DNA from: Oleomonas cavernae
Lineage (GTDB): Bacteria; Pseudomonadota; Alphaproteobacteria; Zavarziniales; Zavarziniaceae
Reading direction: 5' to 3'
Length of the DNA: 64,000 nucleotides
Assembly: GCF_003590945.1 (NCBI RefSeq)
Contig: NZ_QYUK01000011.1
Location: 710,001-774,000, forward strand
How positions within the stretch are numbered: the stretch's first letter is position 1; every line of letters starts with the position of its first letter. The position numbers and the translations under genes were made by a program. The notes under the pieces were generated by a model. That model was not told the origin of the DNA. It ran no database searches and saw only the letters and a program-made list of their open reading frames with translations. This document shows positions 26,187-33,768 of this stretch, piece by piece.

Positions 26187-26404
26187 CTGCCTCGCCCCGC
26201 GAGCGCAAGTGCCATCGAGAGATTTCAGTGGGTGGAGCCACCCGGGCGCATGACATGCATGGCGGGGTTCGGCCGGTCTTGTTCACAAGACCTGCTCACG
26301 GGCCGCGTATGCCGGCCCGAGCGGCAACGCATCAATGAGGTTTTCTACTTGGCGCCGAATGGGATCGCAAAAGAGATTAGAACACTGCTTCGCACGTTGT
26401 CGTC

Positions 26405-26430
26405 TCGTCGGTTGCAGGCCCCCGCAACCA
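26405..26430 (+). other. tRNA-fMet-like 3' end remnant
   Basis: TCGTCGGTT followed after three bases by GGCCCCCGCAACCA matches the T-arm and acceptor end of initiator tRNA, with about four bases lost from the T-loop. A strong hairpin follows at once, as after a tRNA gene. A similar remnant stands at 1994-2041. It is not a functional tRNA. Confidence 0.5.
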
Positions 26431-26431
26431 C

Positions 26432-26478
26432 GACAACAAAAAGCCCGCTCCACAAAGTGCAGCGGGCTTTTTGTTGTC
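26432..26478. terminator. Perfect 18-bp hairpin, probable bidirectional terminator
   Basis: GACAACAAAAAGCCCGCT (26432-26449) and its exact complement (26461-26478) are separated by an 11-base loop. The GC-rich core is flanked by A and T runs on both strands, typical of a two-way rho-independent terminator. It follows the tRNA-fMet remnant and meets the point where the ADP-ribosylglycohydrolase loses homology. Confidence 0.75.
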
Positions 26479-26826
26479 TCAGCTGAACGCGCGTCGCAAT
26501 GCCGATGTCGAAGCACGTGCCTGTGCAAGAGTTCTCGCCCCACTGCCACCAATTGACAAACCGCACGAGCAGGTCGCGCTTGTCGATCCTGCCGCCGCTT
26601 CTCAGGAGGCTGTCTGCCAGGGCCAGTGCCATGGCGGTATCGTCGGTCCATTGACCGGCACTCAGACCAAAAGGGCCGCCGCCTGCCATGTCGGTAAGCG
26701 GGGAGAGGCTGTCGCGGGATCGGAATTCCAAGGTCGTCCCCAGCGCATCGCCCACGGCCAGGCCGAGCAGGGCACCCAAGGCGCGATCAGGTGTTTCCGC
26801 GGACATTGGCCGGGGCTCCCGAGCCA

Positions 26827-27549
26827 TCAGATCGTGCTGTCGAAGAACGCGGTCGCCTGCCCGGGCTTGAGGCGATAGATCTGCGCCGGCCGGTTGCTTG
26901 CCCGACGCATCTCGCCCTCGACGGGTTCCAGGAAGTCTTCGCGCGCGATCCGCTTCCTGAATGCGGATTTGTCCATCGGGCGGGCCAGGATCTGCTCGTA
27001 AATCCGCTGCAGGTCGGTCAAGGTGAACTTTGTCGGCAGCAGATGAACGGGCAACGAGGTATATTCGACTTTGCTGCGAAGGCGGGTAACGGCGGCTGTC
27101 AGGATCTGGTCATGATCGAACGCGAGCCCTGGCGCCGCGCCGTAACCGGATATGGTTCGCCAGGCGACCTTCTCGGCATTTGCCCCTTGCCGCAGCGCGA
27201 GCGTCTCCGATGAAATCAGCGCGAAATAGGTGAAGGTTGCCGTCCAGCCCCGCGGATCTCGCGTGGCGCTGCCGAAGCCCTGCAACTGCTCCAGATAGGG
27301 CGTCTCGATGCCGGCCTTCTCGAGCAGGATGCGGCGCGCCGTGGCATCGAGGTCCAGGTCTTCTTCCGGGTGGATGTAGCCACCGGGCAGGGCCCACAAG
27401 CCTTTGTGGGGAGGCGCGCCACGCTTCATCAGCAGCACATGAAGTTGCTCGTCACGCACGGTGAAGATCACCAGGTCCACCGTAACGTGCGGCGCGGGAT
27501 AGGCATTCGCCTCGTCACTGGCGTTCATTCGTCCCGTTCTGGCCGTCAT
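26827..27549 (-). CDS. nrtR: NrtR, Nudix-related transcriptional regulator of NAD metabolism
   Basis: Protein of 240 residues. The N-terminal Nudix-like domain (about 20-160; VTVDLVIFTV, LWALPGGYIHPEEDL) has a degenerate Nudix box (ARRILLEKAGI), as is normal for NrtR, which senses ADP-ribose or NAD derivatives. The C-terminal winged helix follows (FTLTDLQRIYEQIL ... SAFRKRI ... RPAQIYRL). It is divergent from the SPFH/NAD-kinase-like genes and directly upstream of the truncated ADP-ribosylglycohydrolase. An alternative start is the Met at residue 8. Confidence 0.88.
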   Translation of the reverse strand: MTARTGRMNASDEANAYPAPHVTVDLVIFTVRDEQLHVLLMKRGAPPHKGLWALPGGYIHPEEDLDLDATARRILLEKAGIETPYLEQLQGFGSATRDPRGWTATFTYFALISSETLALRQGANAEKVAWRTISGYGAAPGLAFDHDQILTAAVTRLRSKVEYTSLPVHLLPTKFTLTDLQRIYEQILARPMDKSAFRKRIAREDFLEPVEGEMRRASNRPAQIYRLKPGQATAFFDSTI

Positions 27550-27589
27550 GCCGATTTCTCCAGGGCAGGGGCAGTCTATCGGCGCACCT

Positions 27590-27636
27590 ACTTATTGTCC
27601 ATAGTAAACTAACTTAGTTGACAGTGGTCAATAAGT
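27590..27636. promoter_or_regulatory. Palindromic region between nrtR and the SPFH gene; candidate NrtR site
   Basis: ACTTATTG (27590-27597) and CAATAAGT (27629-27636) form a perfect 8-bp inverted repeat around an AT-rich centre that holds TAGTAAACTAAC and AGTTGACAGT. It sits in the 143-base gap between divergent genes, where NrtR would be expected to bind to control both. Assignment to NrtR is by position. Confidence 0.45.
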
Positions 27637-27692
27637 GACCCTATCCTTGTGCCGGGCCTGAGCGTGACTTAGGCCGGACACGGGAGGTCCAC

Positions 27693-28703
27693 ATGCTCGG
27701 GTATCGCTTCCTCAAGGCTCAACCCACCCAATACGTCATCAAGTTCCGCAACGGGCGCCCGCAACGCGAGGGCGCCGGCCTGTCGATGCTGTATTTTGCG
27801 CCAACCACGACCCTGGTCGTGGTCCCGACCGGCAGCATCAACGAACCCTTCATTTTTCAGGAAGTGACGGCCGACTATCAGGAAGTCACCATCCAGGGCC
27901 AGATAACCTACCGCGTGGCCAATCCCGGCCAGACCGCCGCGCTGTTGAACTTCGCCCTGGATGCAAAGGGCGGCTACGCGTCGGAGGATCCGGGCAAGCT
28001 CTCGCAGCGCCTGATCGACCAGGTTCGCGTGGCCATGCGTGCCGAACTTCAAGGATTGGTCCTTCAGGAGGCGCTGACCAGCGGGGACCGATTGGTGGGC
28101 AAGGTCAGCGATGTCCTGCGCGCCGCACCGACAATTGAAGCGCTCGGCCTTGAGGTCCTCGGCCTGTCGGTCCTGGCAGTCAAGCCCAAGCCCGAGACCG
28201 CCAGGGCACTTGAAGCGGGCGCGCGGGAAGAGCTGCTGCGCCGGGCCGACGAGGCCATCTATGCCCGCCGCAATGCCGCGGTCGAGCAGGAACGGGCGAT
28301 CAAGGAGAACGAGCTCAATACGGAGATCGCCGTCGAGAATAAGAAACGCCAGATCGCGGACGCGCAGATGGATGCCGAGCGGGCCCTGCGGGAGCGCCAG
28401 CGCCAGATCGAGGAAGAGGATATGGCCGGCAAGATCACGATCGAGGAACGCCGGCGGCAACTGGTGGGCCTCTCGGTGGCCAATGCCCGCGAGGAGGCCG
28501 ATGCCAAGGCCTATGGCATCAACACAATGATGAAGGCCTTTGCCGCCAGCGATGCCGGTGTCCTGAAAGCCCTGGCCAGCGTGGGGATGGAACCGGGCCA
28601 GCTCATGGCCCTGGCATTCCGTGACCTGGCTGACAACGCAACCAAGATCGGGCAGTTGAACGTCTCGCCGGATCTCTTGCGCGAGATGATGGCGGCGCGC
28701 TGA
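27693..28703 (+). CDS. SPFH/band-7 domain protein
   Basis: Protein of 336 residues. An SPFH domain (about 20-185: YVIKFRNGRPQREGAGL ... DYQEVTIQGQITYRV) is followed by a long charged coiled-coil (about 190-290, Glu/Arg-rich) and a helical C-terminus. There is no clear N-terminal membrane anchor, unlike typical stomatins. The next gene, an NAD-kinase-like protein, starts 2 bases after its stop, so the two are surely co-expressed. With nrtR divergent, it probably serves an NAD-linked membrane or stress function. Confidence 0.85.
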   Translation: MLGYRFLKAQPTQYVIKFRNGRPQREGAGLSMLYFAPTTTLVVVPTGSINEPFIFQEVTADYQEVTIQGQITYRVANPGQTAALLNFALDAKGGYASEDPGKLSQRLIDQVRVAMRAELQGLVLQEALTSGDRLVGKVSDVLRAAPTIEALGLEVLGLSVLAVKPKPETARALEAGAREELLRRADEAIYARRNAAVEQERAIKENELNTEIAVENKKRQIADAQMDAERALRERQRQIEEEDMAGKITIEERRRQLVGLSVANAREEADAKAYGINTMMKAFAASDAGVLKALASVGMEPGQLMALAFRDLADNATKIGQLNVSPDLLREMMAAR

Positions 28704-28705
28704 TC

Positions 28706-29644
28706 ATGACCACAATCGGCGACTGCAAGATCGTCCTCGTGGTCAGGCCGACCCGTCTCGACGACCTCATCACCAGGTTCAACACGGTCCAGCAGGCGCA
28801 GTTCTATGTCGAGCATCTGGGCGCCGACTTCTCCGACTACCTCATGGAGCAGCGCCGCTACCGCGAGGCGGCCGCTCGGGCCGAGGCCGCCTTGAAGGAT
28901 TTGGGGCGGGTGCAGCGGCTGGAGCGCCGGTATCTCTCCAATTTTGTCTTCGCGCCCGAGGATCGGGTCGTGGTTCTGGGCCAGGATGGCCTGGTGGCCA
29001 ATACGCTCAAGTATCTGGATGGCCAGCGTGTTGTCGGCGTCAACCCGGACCCGGGCCGCTGGGACGGCGTGCTCCTGCCCTTCACCGTCGATGACCTGCC
29101 CGGAATCATGCGCGAGGAACTGGCTGGCCGCCGGCAGGTCAAGACGGTCCGCATGGCCCAGGCAACCCTCAACACCGGGCAAACGCTCCACGCCGTGAAC
29201 GACCTGTTCATCGGGCAGCGCACGCATTGCTCCGCGCGCTACAGGATCGCCATCGGTGACCGCGCGGAAAATCAATCATCGAGTGGCGTGATCGTCTCGA
29301 CAGGCCTCGGCTCCACCGGCTGGATGAGAAGCATCTACGCCGGATGGGCGGGCGCCACGCGGAGCCTCGTCGGCGCACTCCCCGCGGATGTGGAGCAGGG
29401 ACCCTTTTCGTGGGATGCGCCCCACCTTCACTATTATGTCCGCGAGCCCTATCCCAGCCGCACCACGGGGGCAGACATCGTTATCGGCCGGGTAACCGCC
29501 GGGGACCGCCTGTCGATCGTTTCCCAGATGCCGGAGAACGGGGTGATATTCTCCGATGGCATCGAGAACGACTACATCGAGTTCGGCAGCGGCGTCGAGG
29601 CCTCGATCCGCGTTGCCGACAAGGCGGGAAGCATTGTCGTATGA
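28706..29644 (+). CDS. NAD-kinase-like protein
   Basis: Protein of 312 residues with the NAD kinase fold. The usual GGDGT motif is seen as VLGQDGLVANTLKYL, followed by RVVGVNPDPGRWDGVLLPF, the ND pair in AVNDLFIGQR and VIVSTGLGSTGW in place of the usual TPTGSTAY. The changed GGDGT and the long N-terminal region (about 90 residues) set it apart from housekeeping NAD kinases, so phosphorylation of NAD is possible but not certain. It is coupled with the SPFH gene and lies next to nrtR. Confidence 0.8.
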   Translation: MTTIGDCKIVLVVRPTRLDDLITRFNTVQQAQFYVEHLGADFSDYLMEQRRYREAAARAEAALKDLGRVQRLERRYLSNFVFAPEDRVVVLGQDGLVANTLKYLDGQRVVGVNPDPGRWDGVLLPFTVDDLPGIMREELAGRRQVKTVRMAQATLNTGQTLHAVNDLFIGQRTHCSARYRIAIGDRAENQSSSGVIVSTGLGSTGWMRSIYAGWAGATRSLVGALPADVEQGPFSWDAPHLHYYVREPYPSRTTGADIVIGRVTAGDRLSIVSQMPENGVIFSDGIENDYIEFGSGVEASIRVADKAGSIVV

Positions 29645-29754
29645 GCCCTCTCTCAGGGAGTCACGAGCAATCGGGGGACATCCATCCTTTGCTTGCGGGC
29701 GAGCTCGACAAGGTGACACGCGGCGAGGATGGCCTGCCCCGTGCCATCCCGTGA
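29641..29754 (+). CDS. Short ORF coupled to the NAD-kinase-like gene
   Basis: A frame of 37 codons whose ATG overlaps the preceding stop (ATGA). The peptide contains SGDIHPLLAGELDKVTRG and has no recognised domain. It could be a real small protein, the remnant of a third operon gene, or chance. The overlap is the only positive evidence. Confidence 0.25.
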   Translation: MSPLSGSHEQSGDIHPLLAGELDKVTRGEDGLPRAIP

Positions 29755-30098
29755 TCGTGTCCCTGCCCATGATCGGCGTGAACCGCCGTCATCCCACCTC
29801 AGGGAACGAGCACTGTTTGACGAATGCGCGGCACACAAGCGGCACGCACACTTCGCTAAGTCATTGATACCTTTAGAGAGGGTTTCTCGGCACTCTGGAT
29901 CCAAAGGCGAGGATTGGTGCGGCTCTTCGGCGTCGCCATGTTTTCAATGGATTAGGGAAACGGGCGAGGGGCGGGAAAGCTAATAGGTACGGAAATCCGT
30001 TCTGCTGGGCGCCCAATTGGAGGCCTTGATCATTCCAGCATCGTCCCTGCGCCGGGCCGAGTTGTAGCCGGGCATCGCCTAGCCTCGCCCTAATTTCC
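29755..30098. other. Non-coding gap before brnTA
   Basis: I see no convincing gene here. The 10-mer GTACGGAAAT (29987-29996) recurs as its complement ATTTCCGTAC at 30093-30102, and GGGCGAGG-type bases recur in opposite orientation nearby. The stretch may therefore be a decayed inverted-repeat element or part of the brnTA control region. Confidence 0.4.
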
Positions 30099-30138
30099 GT
30101 ACACATTTATTCTCGCGCCCACTGGGGTATTCGTGTAC
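30099..30138 (+). promoter_or_regulatory. brnTA promoter region with inverted repeat
   Basis: GTACAC (30099-30104) and GTGTAC (30133-30138) form an inverted repeat ending 9 bases before the brnT ATG, and TACA(C/A)AT-like bases follow each arm. BrnA antitoxins repress their own operon, so this is the likely operator. No ribosome-binding site is obvious. Confidence 0.35.
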
Positions 30139-30147
30139 AAATAATCC

Positions 30148-30393
30148 ATGAGGATCGTTTGGGACGAACCGAAGCGCGAAGGCAACCTGACCAAACACGG
30201 CTTGGACTTCGCGGCGCTGACCGTCGAGTTCTTCGAGGGCTCGACCGTCTACCCCGCGAAGGGCGGCCGGTTCATCGCCATCGGTGAATTGAACGGCCAG
30301 ATCGTCATCACCGTGGTGTTTCGCCCACTTGGCACCGAAGCGGTCTCGGTTATCTCGATGCGGCCGGCGAGCCGCAAGGAAAGGGGCTTGTGA
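30148..30393 (+). CDS. brnT: BrnT-family RNase toxin
   Basis: Protein of 81 residues with the BrnT signature: WDEPKREGNLTKHGLDFAAL at the N-terminus, a central strand RFIAIGELNGQIVITVVF and the C-terminal SVISMRPASRKERG. The family folds like RelE and cuts mRNA in a ribosome-independent way. The antitoxin gene overlaps its stop by 4 bases. Toxin-before-antitoxin order is usual for this type. Confidence 0.9.
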   Translation: MRIVWDEPKREGNLTKHGLDFAALTVEFFEGSTVYPAKGGRFIAIGELNGQIVITVVFRPLGTEAVSVISMRPASRKERGL

Positions 30394-30701
30394 TGCCTGA
30401 CAAATTCTCGTCGAAGCGGCCGCTCACCGATGCGGAGGAGGCCCAAATCCAGAAGATGATCACCAGTGACCCGGATGCGCCAGAACTGACCGACGAACAA
30501 TTGCGGCAGGGGCGGCCGTTCGCGGAAGCCTTTCCCGACCTTCACGCCAGTATCCGCCGGTCACGCGGCAGGCCCCGCGTGGAGAGCCCGAAGGCCGCCG
30601 TCACGCTGCGCCTGGACCCCAATGCCGTCGCCCGGTTTCAGGCCCTGGGCAAGGACTGGCGGACCCGGATGGCGGAAATCTTGGAGAAAGCGAAGCCCTG
30701 A
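30390..30701 (+). CDS. brnA: BrnA-family antitoxin
   Basis: Protein of 103 residues. The N-terminal part binds the toxin, and the C-terminal half carries the ribbon-helix-helix DNA-binding segment (SPKAAVTLRLDPNAVARFQAL ... WRTRMAEIL). It neutralises BrnT and is expected to repress the operon. Its ATG overlaps the brnT stop. Confidence 0.88.
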   Translation: MMPDKFSSKRPLTDAEEAQIQKMITSDPDAPELTDEQLRQGRPFAEAFPDLHASIRRSRGRPRVESPKAAVTLRLDPNAVARFQALGKDWRTRMAEILEKAKP

Positions 30702-30872
30702 CACGACCGCGGCCCACCGGCTTTCGAGATCGACCTGCTCCCCGGTTAGCCGACCCGGCGCCGAGCGTCGGGGCCCGGCCGGACAGGCAGGGTTTCTTAG
30801 CGCAACTGGACGATGACCTTGTGTCGACGCCTCCCTAGACTGCGCCAAAATCAGATCCCAGGGGAGGACGTG

Positions 30873-31355
30873 ATGGCGCGTATCGATGTGGCGGATGATC
30901 CGGCGAGTTGGATGATGCTGCGGCCGGAACTGGGGGTCGGCCTGGCGGGTTTCAGCGAGGCGGTCTACGGCAATGCCCAATTGCCGCTGCGCGAGCGTGA
31001 GATCGCACGGATGCGCATTGCCCATATCAACGATTGCCACCTGTGCCGAAACACCCGGCACGAGCAAGGCGCCGCCCGTGGGGCCGACGAGTCCCTGTAC
31101 CGCAAGATCGACAATTGGCGCGCTGCACCGGGCTTTTCCGAGCGCGAGCGGCTGGCGGCGGAGTTTGCCGAACGCTTTGCCCTCGATCACCTGGCGATGA
31201 ATGCCGACGATGCGTTCTGGGCGCGCCTGCGGGCCGCCTACAGCGATGCCGAAGTCGTCGAACTGACCATCTCGGTCGCCCTGTGGCTGGGGGTCGGCCG
31301 GGCGATGCGCGTCCTCGATGTGGGCCAGGCCTGCGCGATCACCCTGCAAGCCTGA
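30873..31355 (+). CDS. Carboxymuconolactone decarboxylase/AhpD-like protein
   Basis: Protein of 160 residues with the AhpD redox motif CxxC followed by His (INDCHLCRNTRHEQGA), found in peroxidase-partner and gamma-carboxymuconolactone decarboxylase-like proteins. I chose the ATG at 30873 because GGGGAGGA precedes it; the frame upstream is open but has no ribosome site. The likely role is thiol-based peroxide or electrophile handling. It stands alone between brnTA and a convergent signalling gene. Confidence 0.8.
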   Translation: MARIDVADDPASWMMLRPELGVGLAGFSEAVYGNAQLPLREREIARMRIAHINDCHLCRNTRHEQGAARGADESLYRKIDNWRAAPGFSERERLAAEFAERFALDHLAMNADDAFWARLRAAYSDAEVVELTISVALWLGVGRAMRVLDVGQACAITLQA

Positions 31356-31367
31356 ACGCCCAAGCTG

Positions 31368-33620
31368 TCAGGCTCGCCGCGGCTGGCTGTCGTAGGCGCG
31401 AATGAACTCCGCCAGCGCGCCGGCGGTCAGCGGGCGGGACAGATAGAAGCCCTGGACTTCGTCGCAGCCGATGGTCTGCACCAGGCGCAATTGCCCCTCG
31501 GTCTCGACCCCCTCGGCAACCACCGCCAGGTTCAGGGCGCGGCCCAGGGCCATCATCGCCTGGACGATGGCCCGGGCACCGCCCTCGGGTTCCAGGTTGC
31601 TGATGAAGCTGCGGTCGATCTTCAGGCAGTCGAAGGGGTAGTACATGAGGTATCCCAGCGACGAAAAGCCGGTGCCGAAATCGTCGACCGCCAGCCGGAT
31701 GCCCAGGGATTTCAATTCGTTCAGGATCTCGCGCGACCGTTCGCGGTCCTCGAACATCACGCTCTCGGTCAGCTCGAGTTCCAGCCGCGCCGGTGCGATG
31801 CCGGCATCGCGCAGGGCCGCCTGCACCAGTTCAGGCAGGTCGCCGCGCAGCAATTGCAGGGTCGAGACATTGACCGAAATGGTGAGGCCCGGCCACTGCG
31901 CCGCAAACAGGCAGGCATTGCGCAGCACCCAGGCGCCGAGTTCATAGATGAGCCCGGTATCCTCGGCGACTTCGATGATGCCTTCCGGCCCCACCAGGCC
32001 CCTCACCGGGTGCTGCCAGCGCAGCAGGGTTTCGACGCCCCGCAGGGTCAACGTCGCCGCCTCGAACCGCGGCTGGTAGTGGAGCACGAATTCCCCCCGG
32101 GCCAGGGCATCGCGCAGATCGTTTTCCAGGGCGCGCCGCGACACCACTTCCTCGTGCATCTCGTGATCGAAGAAGCGATGGCTGCCGCGCCGTTCGGCCT
32201 TGGCGCGATACATGGCGATATCCGCCTGGCGCAGCAATTCGTCGGCCGAGGCGACCCGGGAAGCGACATGGGTGACGCCGATCGACAAGGTGAGGTGGAT
32301 GATGCCGGAGTCGAGGGCGATGGGCGATGACGCGATCTCGGTGATCGTCCGGCACAACTGCTCGGCGGCGGCGCGATCGGCGCAGTGCGTGGTGACGACT
32401 ACGAATTCGTCGCCGCCGGTCCGGGCGACCAGGTCATCGGCCGACACGGCAGCGCGCAGGCGTTGGCCCAATGCCGACAGGACCCGGTCGCCAGTGGGAT
32501 GTCCCAGCGAATCGTTGATCAATTTGAAGCGGTCGACGTCGACAAAGGCAAAGGTGACAGGCCCCCGGTCTCGCCGGGCCAGCATTTCCCCGACCGCCTG
32601 CACCAGGCCGCGGCGATTCGGCAGCCCGGTGACGAAATCGTGAACGGCGATATGTTCGGCCTGTGCCAGCGCCGCCGCCAGGCGGACGGTGCCGGCTTCC
32701 AACAATGCCGCGCTCTTCATCGCATAGCGCACGACCAGCCAGGTCAACAGGACCAGCAACAAGCCGCCCAGCGCCAGCCAGGGAACCACCATCCGCAGCA
32801 TGGTCGCGCCGGGATGCGCGGGATCCCAGCGCAGGGTGAAGGCGGTGCTGCCGTCGACGCTGTGCAGGACCCGGGACGGGGCCGCCGCCGCGTCGCCGCC
32901 ATCCCCGGCCAGCCTCAGCCCGTCGAGGAAGAATTGCCCGCCCAGCGCGGCCAGCCGCTCAGGGGTAAGCTCGGTGCCGAATATCGCGACCGAGGGTGGC
33001 CCCGGCGTCGCCTCGACGGTTGGATCGTTGCCGGTCGCCAGCTTCTCGGCCGCCACCAGCACAGGGCGGCCGGGCTGGCCGAGGAGGCCGAGAATGCCGA
33101 CCTCGGCATGAAGTGCTTCGTCGTCGACTTGCTGCGCCCGCTCGATCAACTCGGCGAGCCCGCCGGTCAGCATCGCGCTGGTCGGGGGCTCCATCAACTT
33201 GCCGTCGACGACGCCATAGACGGTTTCGCCGCCGGGACGGATGACCAGGACGTAGTCGATGTTGAAGCCGGGTTTCAGCGAGGGGCCGAAGTTTTCCTGA
33301 TCGAAGGCCCAGTCCGTGTCCACCGTCTGGTGCAGGTGGCGATAGGCGTCGCCCCAATCGGCATAGTCGTTGGACATCCGCGTCAGGGTTTCGGTTTCCC
33401 TGGCCAGGGCCGCGTCGGCAAAGGCGATCGATTGTTCGGCCGCACGGCGGTCTTGAGACTGCGCAATGCCCAGCAGCAGCCCGGCGGTGAGGATCAGCGA
33501 CAGGATGACCAGGCCGACGAGGCTGAAAATCAGGGTGTGCCCGCGCCACACGGACAATTTCCCGCTGTTGCCGATAGAACCCACTTCATGCCGCCCCAAG
33601 GTCCGAGGTGAGATCGCCAC
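31368..33620 (-). CDS. CHASE4-GGDEF-EAL cyclic-di-GMP signalling protein
   Basis: Membrane protein of 750 residues. A membrane segment at about 30-52 is followed by a periplasmic CHASE4-like sensor (about 55-275; RMSNDYADWGDAYRH) and a second membrane segment (about 278-300). The GGDEF domain (about 330-490) has an intact TGGDEFVVV active site. The EAL domain (about 505-745) reads GVETLLRW instead of GxEALLRW, but keeps SVNVST, ELELTES, VDDFGTG, KIDRSF and AEGVE. Both synthesis and breakdown of c-di-GMP are therefore possible. The start is a GTG; other in-frame starts exist downstream. Confidence 0.88.
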   Translation of the reverse strand: MAISPRTLGRHEVGSIGNSGKLSVWRGHTLIFSLVGLVILSLILTAGLLLGIAQSQDRRAAEQSIAFADAALARETETLTRMSNDYADWGDAYRHLHQTVDTDWAFDQENFGPSLKPGFNIDYVLVIRPGGETVYGVVDGKLMEPPTSAMLTGGLAELIERAQQVDDEALHAEVGILGLLGQPGRPVLVAAEKLATGNDPTVEATPGPPSVAIFGTELTPERLAALGGQFFLDGLRLAGDGGDAAAAPSRVLHSVDGSTAFTLRWDPAHPGATMLRMVVPWLALGGLLLVLLTWLVVRYAMKSAALLEAGTVRLAAALAQAEHIAVHDFVTGLPNRRGLVQAVGEMLARRDRGPVTFAFVDVDRFKLINDSLGHPTGDRVLSALGQRLRAAVSADDLVARTGGDEFVVVTTHCADRAAAEQLCRTITEIASSPIALDSGIIHLTLSIGVTHVASRVASADELLRQADIAMYRAKAERRGSHRFFDHEMHEEVVSRRALENDLRDALARGEFVLHYQPRFEAATLTLRGVETLLRWQHPVRGLVGPEGIIEVAEDTGLIYELGAWVLRNACLFAAQWPGLTISVNVSTLQLLRGDLPELVQAALRDAGIAPARLELELTESVMFEDRERSREILNELKSLGIRLAVDDFGTGFSSLGYLMYYPFDCLKIDRSFISNLEPEGGARAIVQAMMALGRALNLAVVAEGVETEGQLRLVQTIGCDEVQGFYLSRPLTAGALAEFIRAYDSQPRRA

Positions 33621-33768
33621 ACCCGCCGAGCAGGTACGCTACCAGCCCAGAATTGTGTAACAATCAAGAAGATCCCGTTAATTGCCAATAAGAACCCGGC
33701 GAACGCCGCGGCTACGCCCCTACCGCCTGCACCCGCAATATTCACATCTTCGAAACAATCCTGCTATC

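Larger units (their letters stand above)
26345..26827 (-). pseudogene. ADP-ribosylglycohydrolase, truncated (N-terminal part)
   Basis: The first 112 residues match the N-terminus of DraG/ADP-ribosylglycohydrolases: GALLGLAVGDALG, then GQWTDDTAMALALADSLL with the metal-binding TDDT, and NSCTGTCFDIGIATR. After residue 112 the frame runs into the hairpin at 26432-26478 and ends in unrelated sequence. Most of the enzyme, which is usually near 300 residues, is missing. The gene directly follows nrtR. NrtR regulons are known to include such hydrolases, which remove ADP-ribose from proteins. Confidence 0.8.

Noticed and set aside
33530-33745. Possible 71-residue membrane peptide before the GGDEF-EAL gene
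   Set aside because: It has one hydrophobic run, but overlaps the start of the larger gene in another frame and shows no ribosome site.
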